Part shown: positions 1-9,312 of the stretch, one piece after another
Layout of the letters: each line of letters begins with the position of its first letter
Numbering within the stretch: the stretch's first letter is position 1
Assembly (NCBI RefSeq): GCF_033097365.1
Contig: NZ_AP028461.1
Span: 4,712,001-4,776,000 of the forward strand
Origin: Actinoplanes sichuanensis
GTDB taxonomy: Bacteria; Actinomycetota; Actinomycetes; Mycobacteriales; Micromonosporaceae
Direction of reading: 5' to 3'
Length of the DNA: 64,000 nt
Made by a program: the position numbers and the translations under genes
The notes under the pieces: generated by a model
The model's input: only the letters and a program-made list of their open reading frames with translations
Told to the model about the DNA's origin: nothing
Database searches by the model: none

Positions 1-42
1 GGTGGGTCCACCGGGCGCGGCCGCGAGGTTACGGTCGGACCC

Positions 43-1248
43 ATGACCCTACGACGGACGCCCGACCCCACGGTCGGCGCGGAGATTCGTGCGCGCCGCC
101 TGCTGCGGGGCTGGAGTGTTCGGTTCGCCGCCAGCAGGGCCGGTATCTCGCATGCCACGTGGAGCCGCATCGAACGAGGGTTGCAGACGGCCGACAACCG
201 TTTCATGCTGGCCGGTATCGCCGGTGCGCTGGAGTGCACTCCGGCCGAGTTGGCCGGGGCCGTCGTGCCGGCCCCGGACCGGCTGACCGCAGCGGGCCGG
301 GCCGGGGTGCTCGGCCTGCGGACGGCCCTGGTCGACATCGATCTGGCCGAGCCGCCCGCCGGGTCGGCGCCGCCGATCGCCGATCTTCGCGGGAGAGTCG
401 CTCTGGTGGGCGCCCGGTATCGGGCGTGCGACTACGCGGGCGCGGCGAATCTGCTTCCGGATCTGCTGCGTCACCTGCACACCGAGACGGCCGGGCCGCA
501 TCCTCGGGAGGCGCTGCGGTTGCTCTGCGAGGCGACCCATACCGCCTCGTCGGTGCTGCGGGGTCTCGGATATGCGTCGGACGCGTGGCTGGGCGCGCAG
601 CGGTGCCGGGACGCGGCGGACGCGGCCGGCGATCCGGTGCTTCAGGGGCATGCGGCGTACGTGTTGGCCAGCGCGGCGATCGCCTGTGGCTCGCACCAGC
701 GGGGGCAGACACTCGCCGAGCGTGCGGTGGACGATCTGCGCCGGCACGTGGCCCGGTCCGGTGGGTTGGAGGTGCTCGGATCGTTGTGTCTGGTCGCCGC
801 GCTGGCGAGCCGGTTCCGGCAGCGGTTCGACGACAGCCGGGATTGGCTGATGGAGGCGTCCGGTCTGGCGCGGCGCACCGGTGAGACCGACACGATGGGC
901 ATGTTCTTCGGCCCCACCAACGTGAACATCTGGCGGATGAGCATCGAGGTCGAAGGCGGCGACCCGGTTCGGGTCGTGGAGATCGCCCGGCAGACTGACT
1001 CGGCGGCGATTCCGGTCGGGGTGCGGCAGGTCTTCTACTACGCCGACACCGCGCGGGCCCTGGCCGGTATCGGCGGCCGCGACGGTGAGGCGATCCGTTT
1101 CCTGCTGATCGCGGAACGGGTTGCGCCGCAGCACGTGCGCACCTGCCCTGAGCTGGCCGCCACCGTTCGGCTTCTGCTGGATCGTTCGCGACGGCAGACG
1201 GGCGGCGCCGAGGTGCGGGCCCTCTACGAACGCATGCAATTGAACTGA
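43..1248 (+). CDS. XRE-family transcriptional regulator with C-terminal helical repeat domain
   Basis: A 401-residue protein with an N-terminal helix-turn-helix at about residues 11-70: the turn reads AGISHATWSRIERG and is followed by a second helix pair ending in ALECTPAELAG. The remaining ~320 residues are Ala/Leu/Arg-rich helices that look like degenerate TPRs. This is the usual architecture of actinomycete XRE regulators that sense a small molecule or peptide through a TPR module. No enzyme motif is visible. The ATG follows a GGTTACGGTCGGACCC stretch without a strong Shine-Dalgarno. It is not obviously co-transcribed with the secreted glycosidase 184 bp downstream. The DNA target and ligand are unknown. 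Confidence 0.8.
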   Translation: MTLRRTPDPTVGAEIRARRLLRGWSVRFAASRAGISHATWSRIERGLQTADNRFMLAGIAGALECTPAELAGAVVPAPDRLTAAGRAGVLGLRTALVDIDLAEPPAGSAPPIADLRGRVALVGARYRACDYAGAANLLPDLLRHLHTETAGPHPREALRLLCEATHTASSVLRGLGYASDAWLGAQRCRDAADAAGDPVLQGHAAYVLASAAIACGSHQRGQTLAERAVDDLRRHVARSGGLEVLGSLCLVAALASRFRQRFDDSRDWLMEASGLARRTGETDTMGMFFGPTNVNIWRMSIEVEGGDPVRVVEIARQTDSAAIPVGVRQVFYYADTARALAGIGGRDGEAIRFLLIAERVAPQHVRTCPELAATVRLLLDRSRRQTGGAEVRALYERMQLN

Positions 1249-1432
1249 TCGGCGGCGGATCATGTCGACGCGTGCCGCGTCTGGCGTTGACGTCGTGGAT
1301 CGCCAGGCGAGCCGCCGTTACTGTGCGTGACAGCCGCAAAGCCTAAAGTTCTTCGTCGTCGACGGCAGCAACCGCGCGGGGCCATCGCGTTCAGAGGGAG
1401 GAACAGTTCCCCCGCCCCGAGGAGTCACCGCA

Positions 1433-2452
1433 ATGGCGATCAGCCGCCGCAAGCTCGAACTGGTGGGCGCCATGGCCGCCGTCGTGGTCGTCGCCGCCGG
1501 CATCGGCATCAGCACCGCGAACGCCGGCACCCGCGGCCCCTGGCACAGCGCCGAACCGACCAGGAGCACTCCGACCAGGGCCGTCACCACTCCCCCCGCA
1601 CCGGCCGTCACCTCGCCCACGCCGAAACCGGGCACGTCACGCCCGGCCACCGCCACCGCGTCCACGACCTCACCCGCCGCGGCGTCCCCGGCCGTGTCGG
1701 TCTCGGCCACGACCGGCACGAACGCGGGCACCTGGACACCGCCGCCGGCCGACGCGACGTTCGACTATCAGATCGGCGGGGCCTACCCGCCGCCGGCCGG
1801 GGTGACCGTGGTCAGCCGCGACAGCGAGGCGGCACCGGCCGCCGGGCTCTACAACATCTGCTACCTCAACGCGTTCCAGGCTCAGCCCGGCGCCGAGTCG
1901 TGGTGGCAGACCAACCACCCGGACCTGTTGCTCCGCGACAGCAACGGCGACCTCGTGATCGACGAGGACTGGAACGAGCCGATGCTCGACTTCTCCACCG
2001 CAGCCAAACGCACCGCCCTGACCGGCATCGTCGGCGCCTGGATGGACCGGTGCGCGGCCAAGGGATTCCAGGCCGTGGAGCCCGACAACCTCGACTCGTA
2101 CACCCGGTCCGAAGGTCTTCTGACCCAGAGCCAGGCGATCGCGTACGCCACCTCGCTGGCCACCCGCGCACACAGCAGGGGCCTGGCGGTCGGGCAGAAG
2201 AACACCGCCGACCTGAGCAGCGCGAACGCCAAGAAGATCGGGTTCGACTTCGCCGTGGCCGAGGAGTGCGCCGACTACGACGAGTGTGACGCGTACACCA
2301 GCTCGTACGGCGACAATGTGATCGTGATCGAGTATTCGCGCAGCGGCTTCGCCAAGGCGTGCGGCTCCCACGGCGACCGCCTGTCGGTCGTGCTACGCGA
2401 CGTCGACGTCACCATCGCCGGGTCGAAGTCGTACGCCTATCAGGCCTGCTGA
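1433..2452 (+). CDS. Secreted GH114 endo-alpha-1,4-polygalactosaminidase-like glycosidase
   Basis: A 339-residue exported protein. It has a signal peptide (residues 1-30, KLELVGAMAAVVVVAAGIGI ending in ANAG), a Ser/Thr/Pro-rich linker to about residue 100, then a compact catalytic domain. That domain carries the features of GH114 TIM-barrel enzymes: YNICYLNAFQ near its start, the acidic cluster EPDNLDSY, and VAEECADYDEC near the end. GH114 enzymes cleave alpha-1,4-galactosamine polymers. No lipobox Cys or cell-wall anchor was seen, so the protein should be released. The ATG follows GAGGAGTCACCGCA. Substrate is inferred from the family only. Confidence 0.8.
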   Translation: MAISRRKLELVGAMAAVVVVAAGIGISTANAGTRGPWHSAEPTRSTPTRAVTTPPAPAVTSPTPKPGTSRPATATASTTSPAAASPAVSVSATTGTNAGTWTPPPADATFDYQIGGAYPPPAGVTVVSRDSEAAPAAGLYNICYLNAFQAQPGAESWWQTNHPDLLLRDSNGDLVIDEDWNEPMLDFSTAAKRTALTGIVGAWMDRCAAKGFQAVEPDNLDSYTRSEGLLTQSQAIAYATSLATRAHSRGLAVGQKNTADLSSANAKKIGFDFAVAEECADYDECDAYTSSYGDNVIVIEYSRSGFAKACGSHGDRLSVVLRDVDVTIAGSKSYAYQAC

Positions 2453-2539
2453 ACCGCTGTCCCGATTCCGCAACGCCCCGACACCTCCGACGCCCGCCAG
2501 GCGTCCGGAGGTGTCCGGCGTCGAGGCGAACAGGCCACG

Positions 2540-3037
2540 ATGACCACCGATTTCGATGAGTTCGTGCAGGGCCGAGGCCGGGCACTGCTCAGATTCGCGT
2601 ACGTACTCTCCGGCGACGCGCACCTCGCCGAGGACCTCGTGCAGGAGGTGCTGGCCCGGCTGCACCGCCGCTGGGACCGGATCACCGCGATGGACAACGC
2701 CGAGGCGTACGTCCGGACCTCGATCGTGCGGCAGTTCCTGTCCTGGCGGCGGCGACGGGCGTACCGGGAAGCGGTCCTGGCCGACGTGCCGGAACCGGCG
2801 CCCTCGGACGCACCCGAGCACCGGCTTCTGGCCCGGGACCAGATGTGGCAGCTGCTGCGCGGCCTGCCCCGCGCCCAGCGGGCCGTACTGGTGCTGCGGT
2901 TCTACTGCGACCTGCCGGACGAGGAGATCGCCGCTCTGCTGGGCGTCGGCAAGTCGACGGTGCGTTCGCAGGCGACCCGCGCGCTCGCCCAGATGCGCAC
3001 CATCTTGAGCCAGACAGGAGCCGGTGTCGATGGATGA
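2540..3037 (+). CDS. SigE-family ECF RNA polymerase sigma factor
   Basis: A 165-residue group 4 (ECF) sigma factor. Region 2 is at about residues 5-70, with FAYVLSGDAHLAEDLVQEV and a WDRI turn. Region 4 is at about 105-160, with DLPDEEIAALLGVGKSTVRSQATRAL as its helix-turn-helix. This matches the actinomycete SigE-like (ECF41-unrelated, about 170 aa) subfamily. The last codons overlap the start of the next gene, a single-pass membrane protein, so the two are translationally coupled. That is the standard sigma/anti-sigma or sigma/sensor arrangement. The regulated promoters are not visible here. Confidence 0.88.
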   Translation: MTTDFDEFVQGRGRALLRFAYVLSGDAHLAEDLVQEVLARLHRRWDRITAMDNAEAYVRTSIVRQFLSWRRRRAYREAVLADVPEPAPSDAPEHRLLARDQMWQLLRGLPRAQRAVLVLRFYCDLPDEEIAALLGVGKSTVRSQATRALAQMRTILSQTGAGVDG

Positions 3038-4088
3038 CCTGAATCGCATGCTCGCCGAGAGCATGCACGACGCGGCCGGACACGCCCCGTCCGACGCCGG
3101 GCTGCTCGATGCGGTGCACGGGCGGTCCCGCCGATACCGCCGACGCCGGCTGGTCACCGTCACGGCGACGGCGGCCGCCGCCGTCGTCGTGGCCGCCGGC
3201 ATTCCGGTCCTGGTTCGACTGACCGGCCGGCCGGAGCCCGTCCTGCCGCCGGCGGCTTCGGTACCGGCGGGGCCGGTACCGCCGTCCGGCCCGATTCGGT
3301 CGTCGGCGCCGAGTGGTACTCCCCCCACCCCCGCTTCGTCGGCGCCGACGTCGAACGGAACGTCAGCGACCGGCACCGTGAAGCTGACCTCGGGGTGGAC
3401 GGCGCCGGTGTTCCCGTACACGCTGCCGGCTTCCGACGGACTGAGGGCCCCGGTCGCGTCGGTGACCGGCGGAAACGTGAGCGCCTTCTTCGAGGCCACC
3501 GAGGACGAGCACCACGCGGACGTCACGATCACCGTCTCGACGCTCGCTCCCGCGTTCACCACCGCCGCAACCGAGACCACGGAGCAGGTACGCGGACACG
3601 TCGGCACCCTGCGGACCGTCGACGTGTCACCGGCCAGGCAACTCACCCTCTACTGGCAGGAGTCGCCGAGCCGGTGGATTCAACTCGCCACCGATGACAC
3701 GTACACGCCGGAGCAGGTGGTGGCGCTGGCCGACGCGATGACGGGCTCGTCCATCGCCGTACTGCCGCCTTTCGACCTCGACCTGAGCCCGAGCGGGCTG
3801 CGGACCGACACGGTCACGGCATCCCGGATGATCTTCACGGCACCCGGGGGCGGCGAGTTCCGTACGGTGCTGCGCAAACGACGGCAGCTCACCGGCGTCA
3901 ACCAGAAGGTCGCCGGACACGACGCCGTGCTGACCCGCCGAACCGGCCGGGTGACCCTGTCGGTCGACGTCCCCGACTGGAACGCGACCCTGCAGATCAC
4001 CGTCGGCGACGGCCTGACGATCAACGACGACGATCTTCTGCGGTACGCCGCGGGCGTGCACGTTCTGAACCGCTCCGATCCGGAGTGA
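3024..4088 (+). CDS. Single-pass membrane protein encoded with the ECF sigma factor (putative anti-sigma or sensor)
   Basis: A 354-residue protein. It has a cytoplasmic N-terminus of about 40 residues, a basic RRRYRRRR-type stop, one membrane helix at about 45-65 (VTVTATAAAAVVVAAGIPVL), a Pro/Ser-rich linker, and an extracellular beta-rich domain from about residue 110. Two starts fit: GTG at 3024 and ATG at 3030. Both overlap the sigma gene and both use the ACAGGAG just upstream. No zinc-binding HxxxCxxC anti-sigma motif is present in the N-terminus, so an anti-sigma role is inferred from gene order and topology only. Confidence 0.7.
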   Translation: MSMDDLNRMLAESMHDAAGHAPSDAGLLDAVHGRSRRYRRRRLVTVTATAAAAVVVAAGIPVLVRLTGRPEPVLPPAASVPAGPVPPSGPIRSSAPSGTPPTPASSAPTSNGTSATGTVKLTSGWTAPVFPYTLPASDGLRAPVASVTGGNVSAFFEATEDEHHADVTITVSTLAPAFTTAATETTEQVRGHVGTLRTVDVSPARQLTLYWQESPSRWIQLATDDTYTPEQVVALADAMTGSSIAVLPPFDLDLSPSGLRTDTVTASRMIFTAPGGGEFRTVLRKRRQLTGVNQKVAGHDAVLTRRTGRVTLSVDVPDWNATLQITVGDGLTINDDDLLRYAAGVHVLNRSDPE

Positions 4089-4098
4089 CCAGGCGCCC

Positions 4099-6039
4099 TC
4101 AGGTGTAGTAGGAACTGAGATCGTCGTCGGTGACACCGCCGCCCTCCGGGTACGCGACGCCCAGCTCCTGGAAGAACACGTGCGCGAGCAGCTCGGTGTG
4201 GTGGTAGTAGATCATCGCGGCGCGCAGGGACGGGAACTCGCTCGGGCGCTCCTTCAGGTTCTCCAGCGCCTGGTGCAGGTAGCCGACCATCCGGTGCCAC
4301 TGTCCCGAGTAACGCTGGTCCTCGTGGGTGCGGTCCTGGTCGGTGTGCTTCGTCGCGTTCATGATCCGGGCGGCGACAGCGTCGGCGTAGGCGGTGACAT
4401 GCCGGGTCATCGCGGCTTCGCTGACCACCGTTACCGCATCCGGGCCTGCTGCGGCGCCGGCCCGTACCACCTCGATCGCATGGCCGTTGACCTCGTTGAC
4501 GGCGCCGTCCCGCTCGATGCGGAACAGGGCGACACCGATCTCGTCGGCCGCCTCGACCGCCGCGGCGGTGTATCCGGACGTCGAGTAGAACAGGTGGTTC
4601 GCGGTCAGCGGCCGGGTGCCGCGCAACTGCTGCACCGCCGGCGCCCCGACCGGCAGCGCGGGCATCTTGACCTGCGCCACCGCGCCGGAGGCGGTGACGT
4701 CCAACCCGCCGTCCCGGCCGGGCGGGGTGGTCTCGGCGTCCTGGAATCCGAGGCCGCGCATGTGGACGCACGCGATCTCCTCCGCGGTACGCCAGTCGGT
4801 GGGCAGCGACGGTCGGACCGGTTCGGCCGGCCGGGTCGCGGCGGCGGCGAGGAACGCGGCGGCGTCCGGCATCGGCGGTACGGCGTCCGCCTCCGGAAGA
4901 CGACGGATGTACGCGCCGGCGCCCTCCTCGAGGATCTTCTCGTCCACGCCGTCGCGCTCGTCGAAGAAGACCTTCATGGTGAACGGGCGCCCATCCGAGG
5001 TTCGCAGCGTGGCGGCCCGCCCGATGTCCGGCCGTGACGTCGCGAGTGCGGTGGACACGGTGATGCCCCCATCCGCCGGTCCGGGCGCGAGCACGACTTC
5101 GCCCTCGTGGCGGTCGATGAGGATCCAGCCCCGCAGCGTACGCACCGCGACGACCGGTTCGGCGTCGTCCAGCTTCCAGTCCGCCGCGTCCATCAGGTCG
5201 GTCTCGTCGGTGGCGACCGCGTCCGCGATCAACTCGACATGGTCTCCCGGTTCCAGAGCGGCGAGCAGGGCGCGACCCGACGTTTCGCTGATCCCTTGCG
5301 GTTGTCGTCGGGCGCAATAGCGGCGGTACGCCCACACGGTCCGCGCGTCGTCGTGCAGGAAGTCCGCCGCGGCCTCCTGCGAGGTCGCGTCGATCGGAGT
5401 CACTCCGGCCGGCGTCGGCTCGTCAGGTGCGGCTGTCGAGGCCGGCAGGTGCTCCGGTCCCGGTGACGGCTCGGCCGAAGCCGGCGGGTCGCCGACCGGC
5501 AGGGCGGTGTGCTCGGCAGCGAGCGGCTGGGCCGAAGCCGGCGGGTCGTCGACCGGCAGGGCGGTGCGCACGGCAGCGGGTGTCTCGGCGGGGCGCCGAC
5601 GCTCGTACCTGATCCGCAGAGCGGTGATCGACAACAGGACGGCGCCGAGCGTACCCATGCCGAGGACCGTCTCCCTCTCGTCGTCGGACAGGCCCGCGGA
5701 CCCGGAGGGACTCAAGGCCGTCTCCGAGGCGCCGAAGGCGCAGACGAGGCCGATCAGGCCGGTCGTCAGCGCGAGGTTGGACGGGCCGGGCAGCGCGGCG
5801 GTGGGATCGGCGCGGTACCGCCCGCGACGCAGACGCCACCAGTGGATCAGCAGCACTCCGCTGCCGCCGAAGATGAGCAGGTCCAGCACCCGGGCGACGG
5901 GATGGGTGATGTGTCCGGCGGCCTGGTGGGTGACGGCGAGGACGAGCAGGGCCACGCCGACGGCGAGCCGCCCGTTCCCGGGTCCGCGTGGCTTCGGTGC
6001 GCTGGTGGTGGCCTGCTCGGGCCCGGTCGGCGCGCTCAA
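4099..6039 (-). CDS. Membrane-anchored Mrr-like restriction endonuclease domain protein
   Basis: A 646-residue protein. The N-terminal ~115 residues contain four hydrophobic segments (LAVGVALLVLAVTH, VLDLLIFGGSGVLLIHWW, LALTTGLIGLVCAF, TLGAVLLSITAL). Two copies of an Ala/Pro-rich LPVDDPPASA-type repeat follow, then a long middle region. At about residues 420-530 there is an Mrr/PD-(D/E)xK nuclease core: MRGLGFQDAETTPPGRDGGLDV then AQVK, with the expected Asp and QxK catalytic residues, and the C-terminal FYSTSGYT helix of the Mrr fold. Mrr enzymes cut modified DNA. A membrane-tethered form suggests action on incoming DNA or on a membrane event. The gene is convergent with 3024-4088, only 10 bp away. 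The cleavage target is unknown. Confidence 0.72.
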   Translation of the reverse strand: MSAPTGPEQATTSAPKPRGPGNGRLAVGVALLVLAVTHQAAGHITHPVARVLDLLIFGGSGVLLIHWWRLRRGRYRADPTAALPGPSNLALTTGLIGLVCAFGASETALSPSGSAGLSDDERETVLGMGTLGAVLLSITALRIRYERRRPAETPAAVRTALPVDDPPASAQPLAAEHTALPVGDPPASAEPSPGPEHLPASTAAPDEPTPAGVTPIDATSQEAAADFLHDDARTVWAYRRYCARRQPQGISETSGRALLAALEPGDHVELIADAVATDETDLMDAADWKLDDAEPVVAVRTLRGWILIDRHEGEVVLAPGPADGGITVSTALATSRPDIGRAATLRTSDGRPFTMKVFFDERDGVDEKILEEGAGAYIRRLPEADAVPPMPDAAAFLAAAATRPAEPVRPSLPTDWRTAEEIACVHMRGLGFQDAETTPPGRDGGLDVTASGAVAQVKMPALPVGAPAVQQLRGTRPLTANHLFYSTSGYTAAAVEAADEIGVALFRIERDGAVNEVNGHAIEVVRAGAAAGPDAVTVVSEAAMTRHVTAYADAVAARIMNATKHTDQDRTHEDQRYSGQWHRMVGYLHQALENLKERPSEFPSLRAAMIYYHHTELLAHVFFQELGVAYPEGGGVTDDDLSSYYT

Positions 6040-6212
6040 GGATGTCCTTCCGACGAATCGTCAGATGATCTTGAGCAGTCGTCCTTCCATCGGTGTGGCC
6101 GGGGCGTCCGTCTGTGACGTAGACGCCCTGGCCATCCGGACGTTCCGGACCGAGAGCACCGAAAAGTCACGGCGCTGCCGGGTGCGGATCCCCGACGGCG
6201 CCGGACTCGGGG

Positions 6213-6983
6213 TCAGCTCAGCAGCGCCTGACGTAGCTGGAACGGCATCTCGCGGACCTTGCTCTTGGCCGGCGCCTGGACCGTCACCGGGACCCCGAAA
6301 TCCGAATAGTTCGTCGTCACCGTGCCGCCGCCGCTCGACTCGCTGCGTGCACCCGCCTCGACGACCAGTTCGGTGAGCCGCCCCTGATCGTCGACCCGGG
6401 CCGTGAACGGAACCTGCTCGGCGGCCGGGCCGGGCGAGGCCGGTGCCGCGGTGCTCCCGGCCGAGACTGTTCCCAGGTCGAGCACTCCCTTGAAGCTGCC
6501 GGCGCCGACCTTCTCCGCCTTCACCATGCCGCCGAGGAAGGTCTGGGCGTCGACGATCTTACGAGGATTCAGCGGGCTGTCGGCGGGCACGTCCGACGCA
6601 TCCAGGTGCAACCAATCGCCCTTGCCGAGGCCGAGACCGGCTGCCTCCGGCCCGACGATCTGCAGGTAGAAGTCGGCGCCGACCAGCAGCAACCGCAACT
6701 CCCGGTTCCCGCCCGCCTTACCGGCTTTCATGGTCAGATCGGCCCGACCCTTCTTCGCGTCGGCGACGCCGGACACGTCCATGGCGCCGGGCATCGTGAC
6801 CGCGACCCTGAGCGACTGCTCCTCGAGCTTCTTCGCCGCGGCGGTCAGCTCGGCCGCCCCGTCGATCGGCGCGGTCGAACCCCAGGACGGGCCGGGCTCG
6901 GCACCGTCGTCCCCGCTGCAGCCGCCGACAGCGAACACGGTGGCCACCACCAGGCCGGCGACGGCGAACGGACGCATTCTCAT
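6213..6983 (-). CDS. Secreted lipoprotein of the LppX/LprG-like type
   Basis: A 256-residue lipoprotein. The signal sequence is MRMRPFAVAGLVVATVFAVGGC, with the lipobox VGGC placing the lipidated Cys at residue 22. The mature part has an LppX/LprAFG-like pattern: GADFYLQIVG, a DWLHLDAS strand, and alternating beta strands near the C-terminus (GRLTELVVEAG, TTNYSDFGVPVTVQAP). Proteins of this fold bind lipids or glycolipids at the cell envelope. I chose the ATG at 6983 because CTGGAG lies 8 nt upstream and because an in-frame start 63 bp further upstream would put charged residues in front of the signal peptide. Confidence 0.72.
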   Translation of the reverse strand: MRMRPFAVAGLVVATVFAVGGCSGDDGAEPGPSWGSTAPIDGAAELTAAAKKLEEQSLRVAVTMPGAMDVSGVADAKKGRADLTMKAGKAGGNRELRLLLVGADFYLQIVGPEAAGLGLGKGDWLHLDASDVPADSPLNPRKIVDAQTFLGGMVKAEKVGAGSFKGVLDLGTVSAGSTAAPASPGPAAEQVPFTARVDDQGRLTELVVEAGARSESSGGGTVTTNYSDFGVPVTVQAPAKSKVREMPFQLRQALLS

Positions 6984-7106
6984 ACGGTGCTCCAGAGATC
7001 CAGGACGACGGAGCACCACGATATCGAGCCGGTCCGAGGTCGCCACCCACCTACCCGGGGACCCATCGCCATCGCACGCTGAACGGCGCCCGACCTGTGG
7101 CCTGAG

Positions 7107-7439
7107 TCACTTCCCGTCGGGGCCTTTCGCATCCCCGCCGTCCACTGCGACCGGCTGATGTACCACGAGTCGCGAACGGCGGCCCGCGAAGGCCTCTCGC
7201 AGCGCCCGGGCGTCGTAGTTCTTTCGGGCGAACAGGCCCGCTCGATCGACGTGGACGACGAGCACGTCGTGGCGGTCGATGACCTCCGAGATCCCCCTCG
7301 CCTGAATCGTGTCGCGCCAGGCGTCGACGTTTCGCCCGAACCAGGCCGGAAGCCCGCACGGGCCGGACACGGCGTCCCAGAAGTCGTCGAGCGTCTCGAT
7401 CCTGCTGCCTCGCAGGTCGACGACCAGATCCTCGGCCAC
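7107..7439 (-). CDS. Barstar-family (barnase inhibitor-like) protein
   Basis: A 110-residue cytoplasmic protein with the barstar signature: a first strand LVVDLRG, the helix ETLDDFWDAVSG, then GLPAWFGRNVDAWRDTI. The last matches the barstar helix that occupies the RNase active site (LPxxYGxNLDALWDxL in the type protein). Length is normal for the family. Barstar proteins inhibit secreted ribonucleases of the barnase type. No ribonuclease gene is adjacent, so this is an orphan immunity protein that could guard against kin toxins. It is 21 bp from no other minus-strand gene and is probably monocistronic. Confidence 0.8.
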   Translation of the reverse strand: MAEDLVVDLRGSRIETLDDFWDAVSGPCGLPAWFGRNVDAWRDTIQARGISEVIDRHDVLVVHVDRAGLFARKNYDARALREAFAGRRSRLVVHQPVAVDGGDAKGPDGK

Positions 7440-7539
7440 GTCACTCCCTCATCTTGATGTCCGGACTCCATTGACGGGGTTCACCGTAGCCTCGCGTCGG
7501 AGCATTCGGCCCGCCCGGACTCGTCCGCTGTGAGCGGGA

Positions 7540-8247
7540 GTGCACCATGGAGCGATGGCAGATCAGCAGCCGTGGGGCGACGCGGCACAGTGGTACCCGG
7601 ACATCGTTGCGCTCGGGTCCGCCACCGACGCCTGGCAGGCCGAATTCGACCGGCGCGGGGCGCCGTTTCGGGTTCGCTCCCAGAACCCGACGAAGCCACG
7701 GACGGCGACCGTCGACAATGGCGAACGGACCGCGTATCTGAACCTCAGCCCGCGGATGCGCAGGATCACTCTCGGTCTGCGCCTGGAGCGAACCGTCATG
7801 CTCAGCGGTCACGCACCGGATCTGGCCGTCGCCGCCGACGCGGCCCACGCCTGGCTGGCCGGTGCACGACCACCTGACGTCGCGGCCACTCGGCCGTTCC
7901 TCGGGTCCGTCGCCCTGGCGACGGCACGAGAGCGCGGCGATCACCGCGAGGCCGGTTGGCTGCGCCTGTACGAGAATCACCGCGAGGAACGAGTGGAGAC
8001 ACGACTGCAGCCTTTCGTCGCACTGGCCTTCCAGGAGCCGCGGCTACGTCGGCTGCACCCCTACACCAGTGTCTGGACCCTGCGTTTCAGCACCACCTCG
8101 ACCTGGCCCTACTCCGGGTCCTACCCCACGGTCACCCCGACCACCACGCCCGGCCGATACGTGGTGAAAACCAGTGACGGCCGCACCGCCGACGAGACGG
8201 ACGCGGTCGACGCACTCGCACTCGTCCTGGCCGGAATCCCGCGGTGA
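7540..8247 (+). CDS. DUF6193-family protein
   Basis: A 235-residue protein that resembles the actinomycete DUF6193 family, often annotated as natural-product-biosynthesis associated. Visible marks are the N-terminal WYPDIVALGSATDAWQAEF and the C-terminal block EPRLRRLHPYTSVWTLRFS, followed by PYSGSYP and GRYVV. No catalytic motif is apparent. Two starts are possible, GTG at 7540 directly after GAGCGGGA or ATG at 7555, and neither has an ideal spacing. Family function is not established, and the neighbours do not form a recognisable biosynthetic cluster. Confidence 0.62.
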   Translation: MHHGAMADQQPWGDAAQWYPDIVALGSATDAWQAEFDRRGAPFRVRSQNPTKPRTATVDNGERTAYLNLSPRMRRITLGLRLERTVMLSGHAPDLAVAADAAHAWLAGARPPDVAATRPFLGSVALATARERGDHREAGWLRLYENHREERVETRLQPFVALAFQEPRLRRLHPYTSVWTLRFSTTSTWPYSGSYPTVTPTTTPGRYVVKTSDGRTADETDAVDALALVLAGIPR

Positions 8248-8349
8248 CGTGCGGATCCGGGCGTCCCCGCGGGGTTCCGGCGCGCCGACCCGGACGACGT
8301 CGCCGATGACAGGCCGGGACCCGCGAGCTTCTGACCTCCGCGGGTGCGC

Positions 8350-9246
8350 TCATCGGTCGGAGGCCCGGGCGCGGATCTCGCGGACCACCGTGGGCCAGAT
8401 CTCCCGGGGCAGGTCGTGGCCGGTGCCGGGCAGTTCGACGTAGCGTGCGCCCGGCACGGACGCGGCGATGCGCCGGCCGGCGGCGGTGCGGCCCAGCGGG
8501 TCCTGTTCGCCGTGCAGCACCAGTGTCGGCACGCGCAGCTCGCGCAGGCGCGGGCCGTGCCAGGTGGCGCTGACCTGCCGGGCCTGGGCGCGGCTGTCGC
8601 GGACGCCGCTGGGCAGCCCGGCGTCGAGTTCGCGTTCCACCCGGAGGCGGGCGTCCCGCTCGTCGAACGGGTAGCCGGGTGAGGCGACCGCCCGTAGCAG
8701 GTCCAGGCCGGCCGCCACGTCGCCGTCGCGACCCGCGGGGTGGCGCATGCGCGCCAGACGGGCCAGGAAGGGCAGGCGCACGTAGCGCAGGACGGCGGCG
8801 CCGCGGACGTCGCTGGGAATCGCGGCGAACGTGGTCATGGTGTGCACCCGGTCCGGGTGGCGCAGCGCGGTGCGCTGGGCGACCAGGCCGCCCTGGGAGA
8901 TGCCGAAGAGGTGGGCGCGCGGCCAGCCGAGTACGTCCAGGACGGCGACGGTGTCGTCGGTCATGTCCTCGGCGGTGTAGGCGGGCGGCCGGCGGCGGAA
9001 CAACGCGGACACCGGGTCACCGACCGGGACGTCGTCGAAGTGGGTGGAGCCGCCGGTGTCGCGGCCGTCGAAGCAGGCCACGTGGAAGCCGGCGTCGATC
9101 AGTGCGCTGACCAAGCCGTCGGGCCAGTAGAAGCGGGAGACGCCGAGCCCCATGATCAGCAGCAGCGGGTCGCCGCCCGCGCCGCCGAGGTCGTCGACGG
9201 CGAGGTGCACGTCACCGTTGCGTGCGGTGTGCGCGATGCGGGTCAT
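8350..9246 (-). CDS. Alpha/beta hydrolase
   Basis: A 298-residue alpha/beta-hydrolase-fold enzyme. Visible are the oxyanion region LLLIMGLGVSRFYW, the FDGRDTGGS turn, the nucleophile elbow GISQGG (Ser about 117), the acidic residue in LHGEQDPLG and the catalytic His in LPGTGHDLP. It is similar to aclacinomycin-methylesterase-like and other soluble esterases of actinomycetes. The start at 9246 is chosen because AAGGAG lies 6 nt upstream, while an ATG six bases earlier touches the Shine-Dalgarno. A palindrome sits in its promoter. The substrate is unknown. Confidence 0.82.
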   Translation of the reverse strand: MTRIAHTARNGDVHLAVDDLGGAGGDPLLLIMGLGVSRFYWPDGLVSALIDAGFHVACFDGRDTGGSTHFDDVPVGDPVSALFRRRPPAYTAEDMTDDTVAVLDVLGWPRAHLFGISQGGLVAQRTALRHPDRVHTMTTFAAIPSDVRGAAVLRYVRLPFLARLARMRHPAGRDGDVAAGLDLLRAVASPGYPFDERDARLRVERELDAGLPSGVRDSRAQARQVSATWHGPRLRELRVPTLVLHGEQDPLGRTAAGRRIAASVPGARYVELPGTGHDLPREIWPTVVREIRARASDR

Positions 9247-9272
9247 CTCCATCTCCTTACATCGGGAACAGC

Positions 9273-9312
9273 GTTCGCGAACACCGTAACCGAAATAGCG
9301 AACGGGATGCAA
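9273..9312 (-). promoter_or_regulatory. Candidate promoter and operator of the alpha/beta hydrolase
   Basis: Read on the minus strand, a TTGCAT (9312-9307) and a TACGGT (9288-9283) are separated by 18 bp, a fair -35/-10 pair. The perfect 10-bp palindrome GTTCGCGAAC (9282-9273) follows directly and would sit at the transcription start. This is a typical place for a repressor such as a TetR protein. No regulator gene is adjacent. Confidence 0.4.

Noticed and set aside
49..1263. Long open frame antisense to the XRE regulator
   Set aside because: Arg/Pro/Gly-rich with no recognisable fold. Such frames arise by GC bias opposite real genes.
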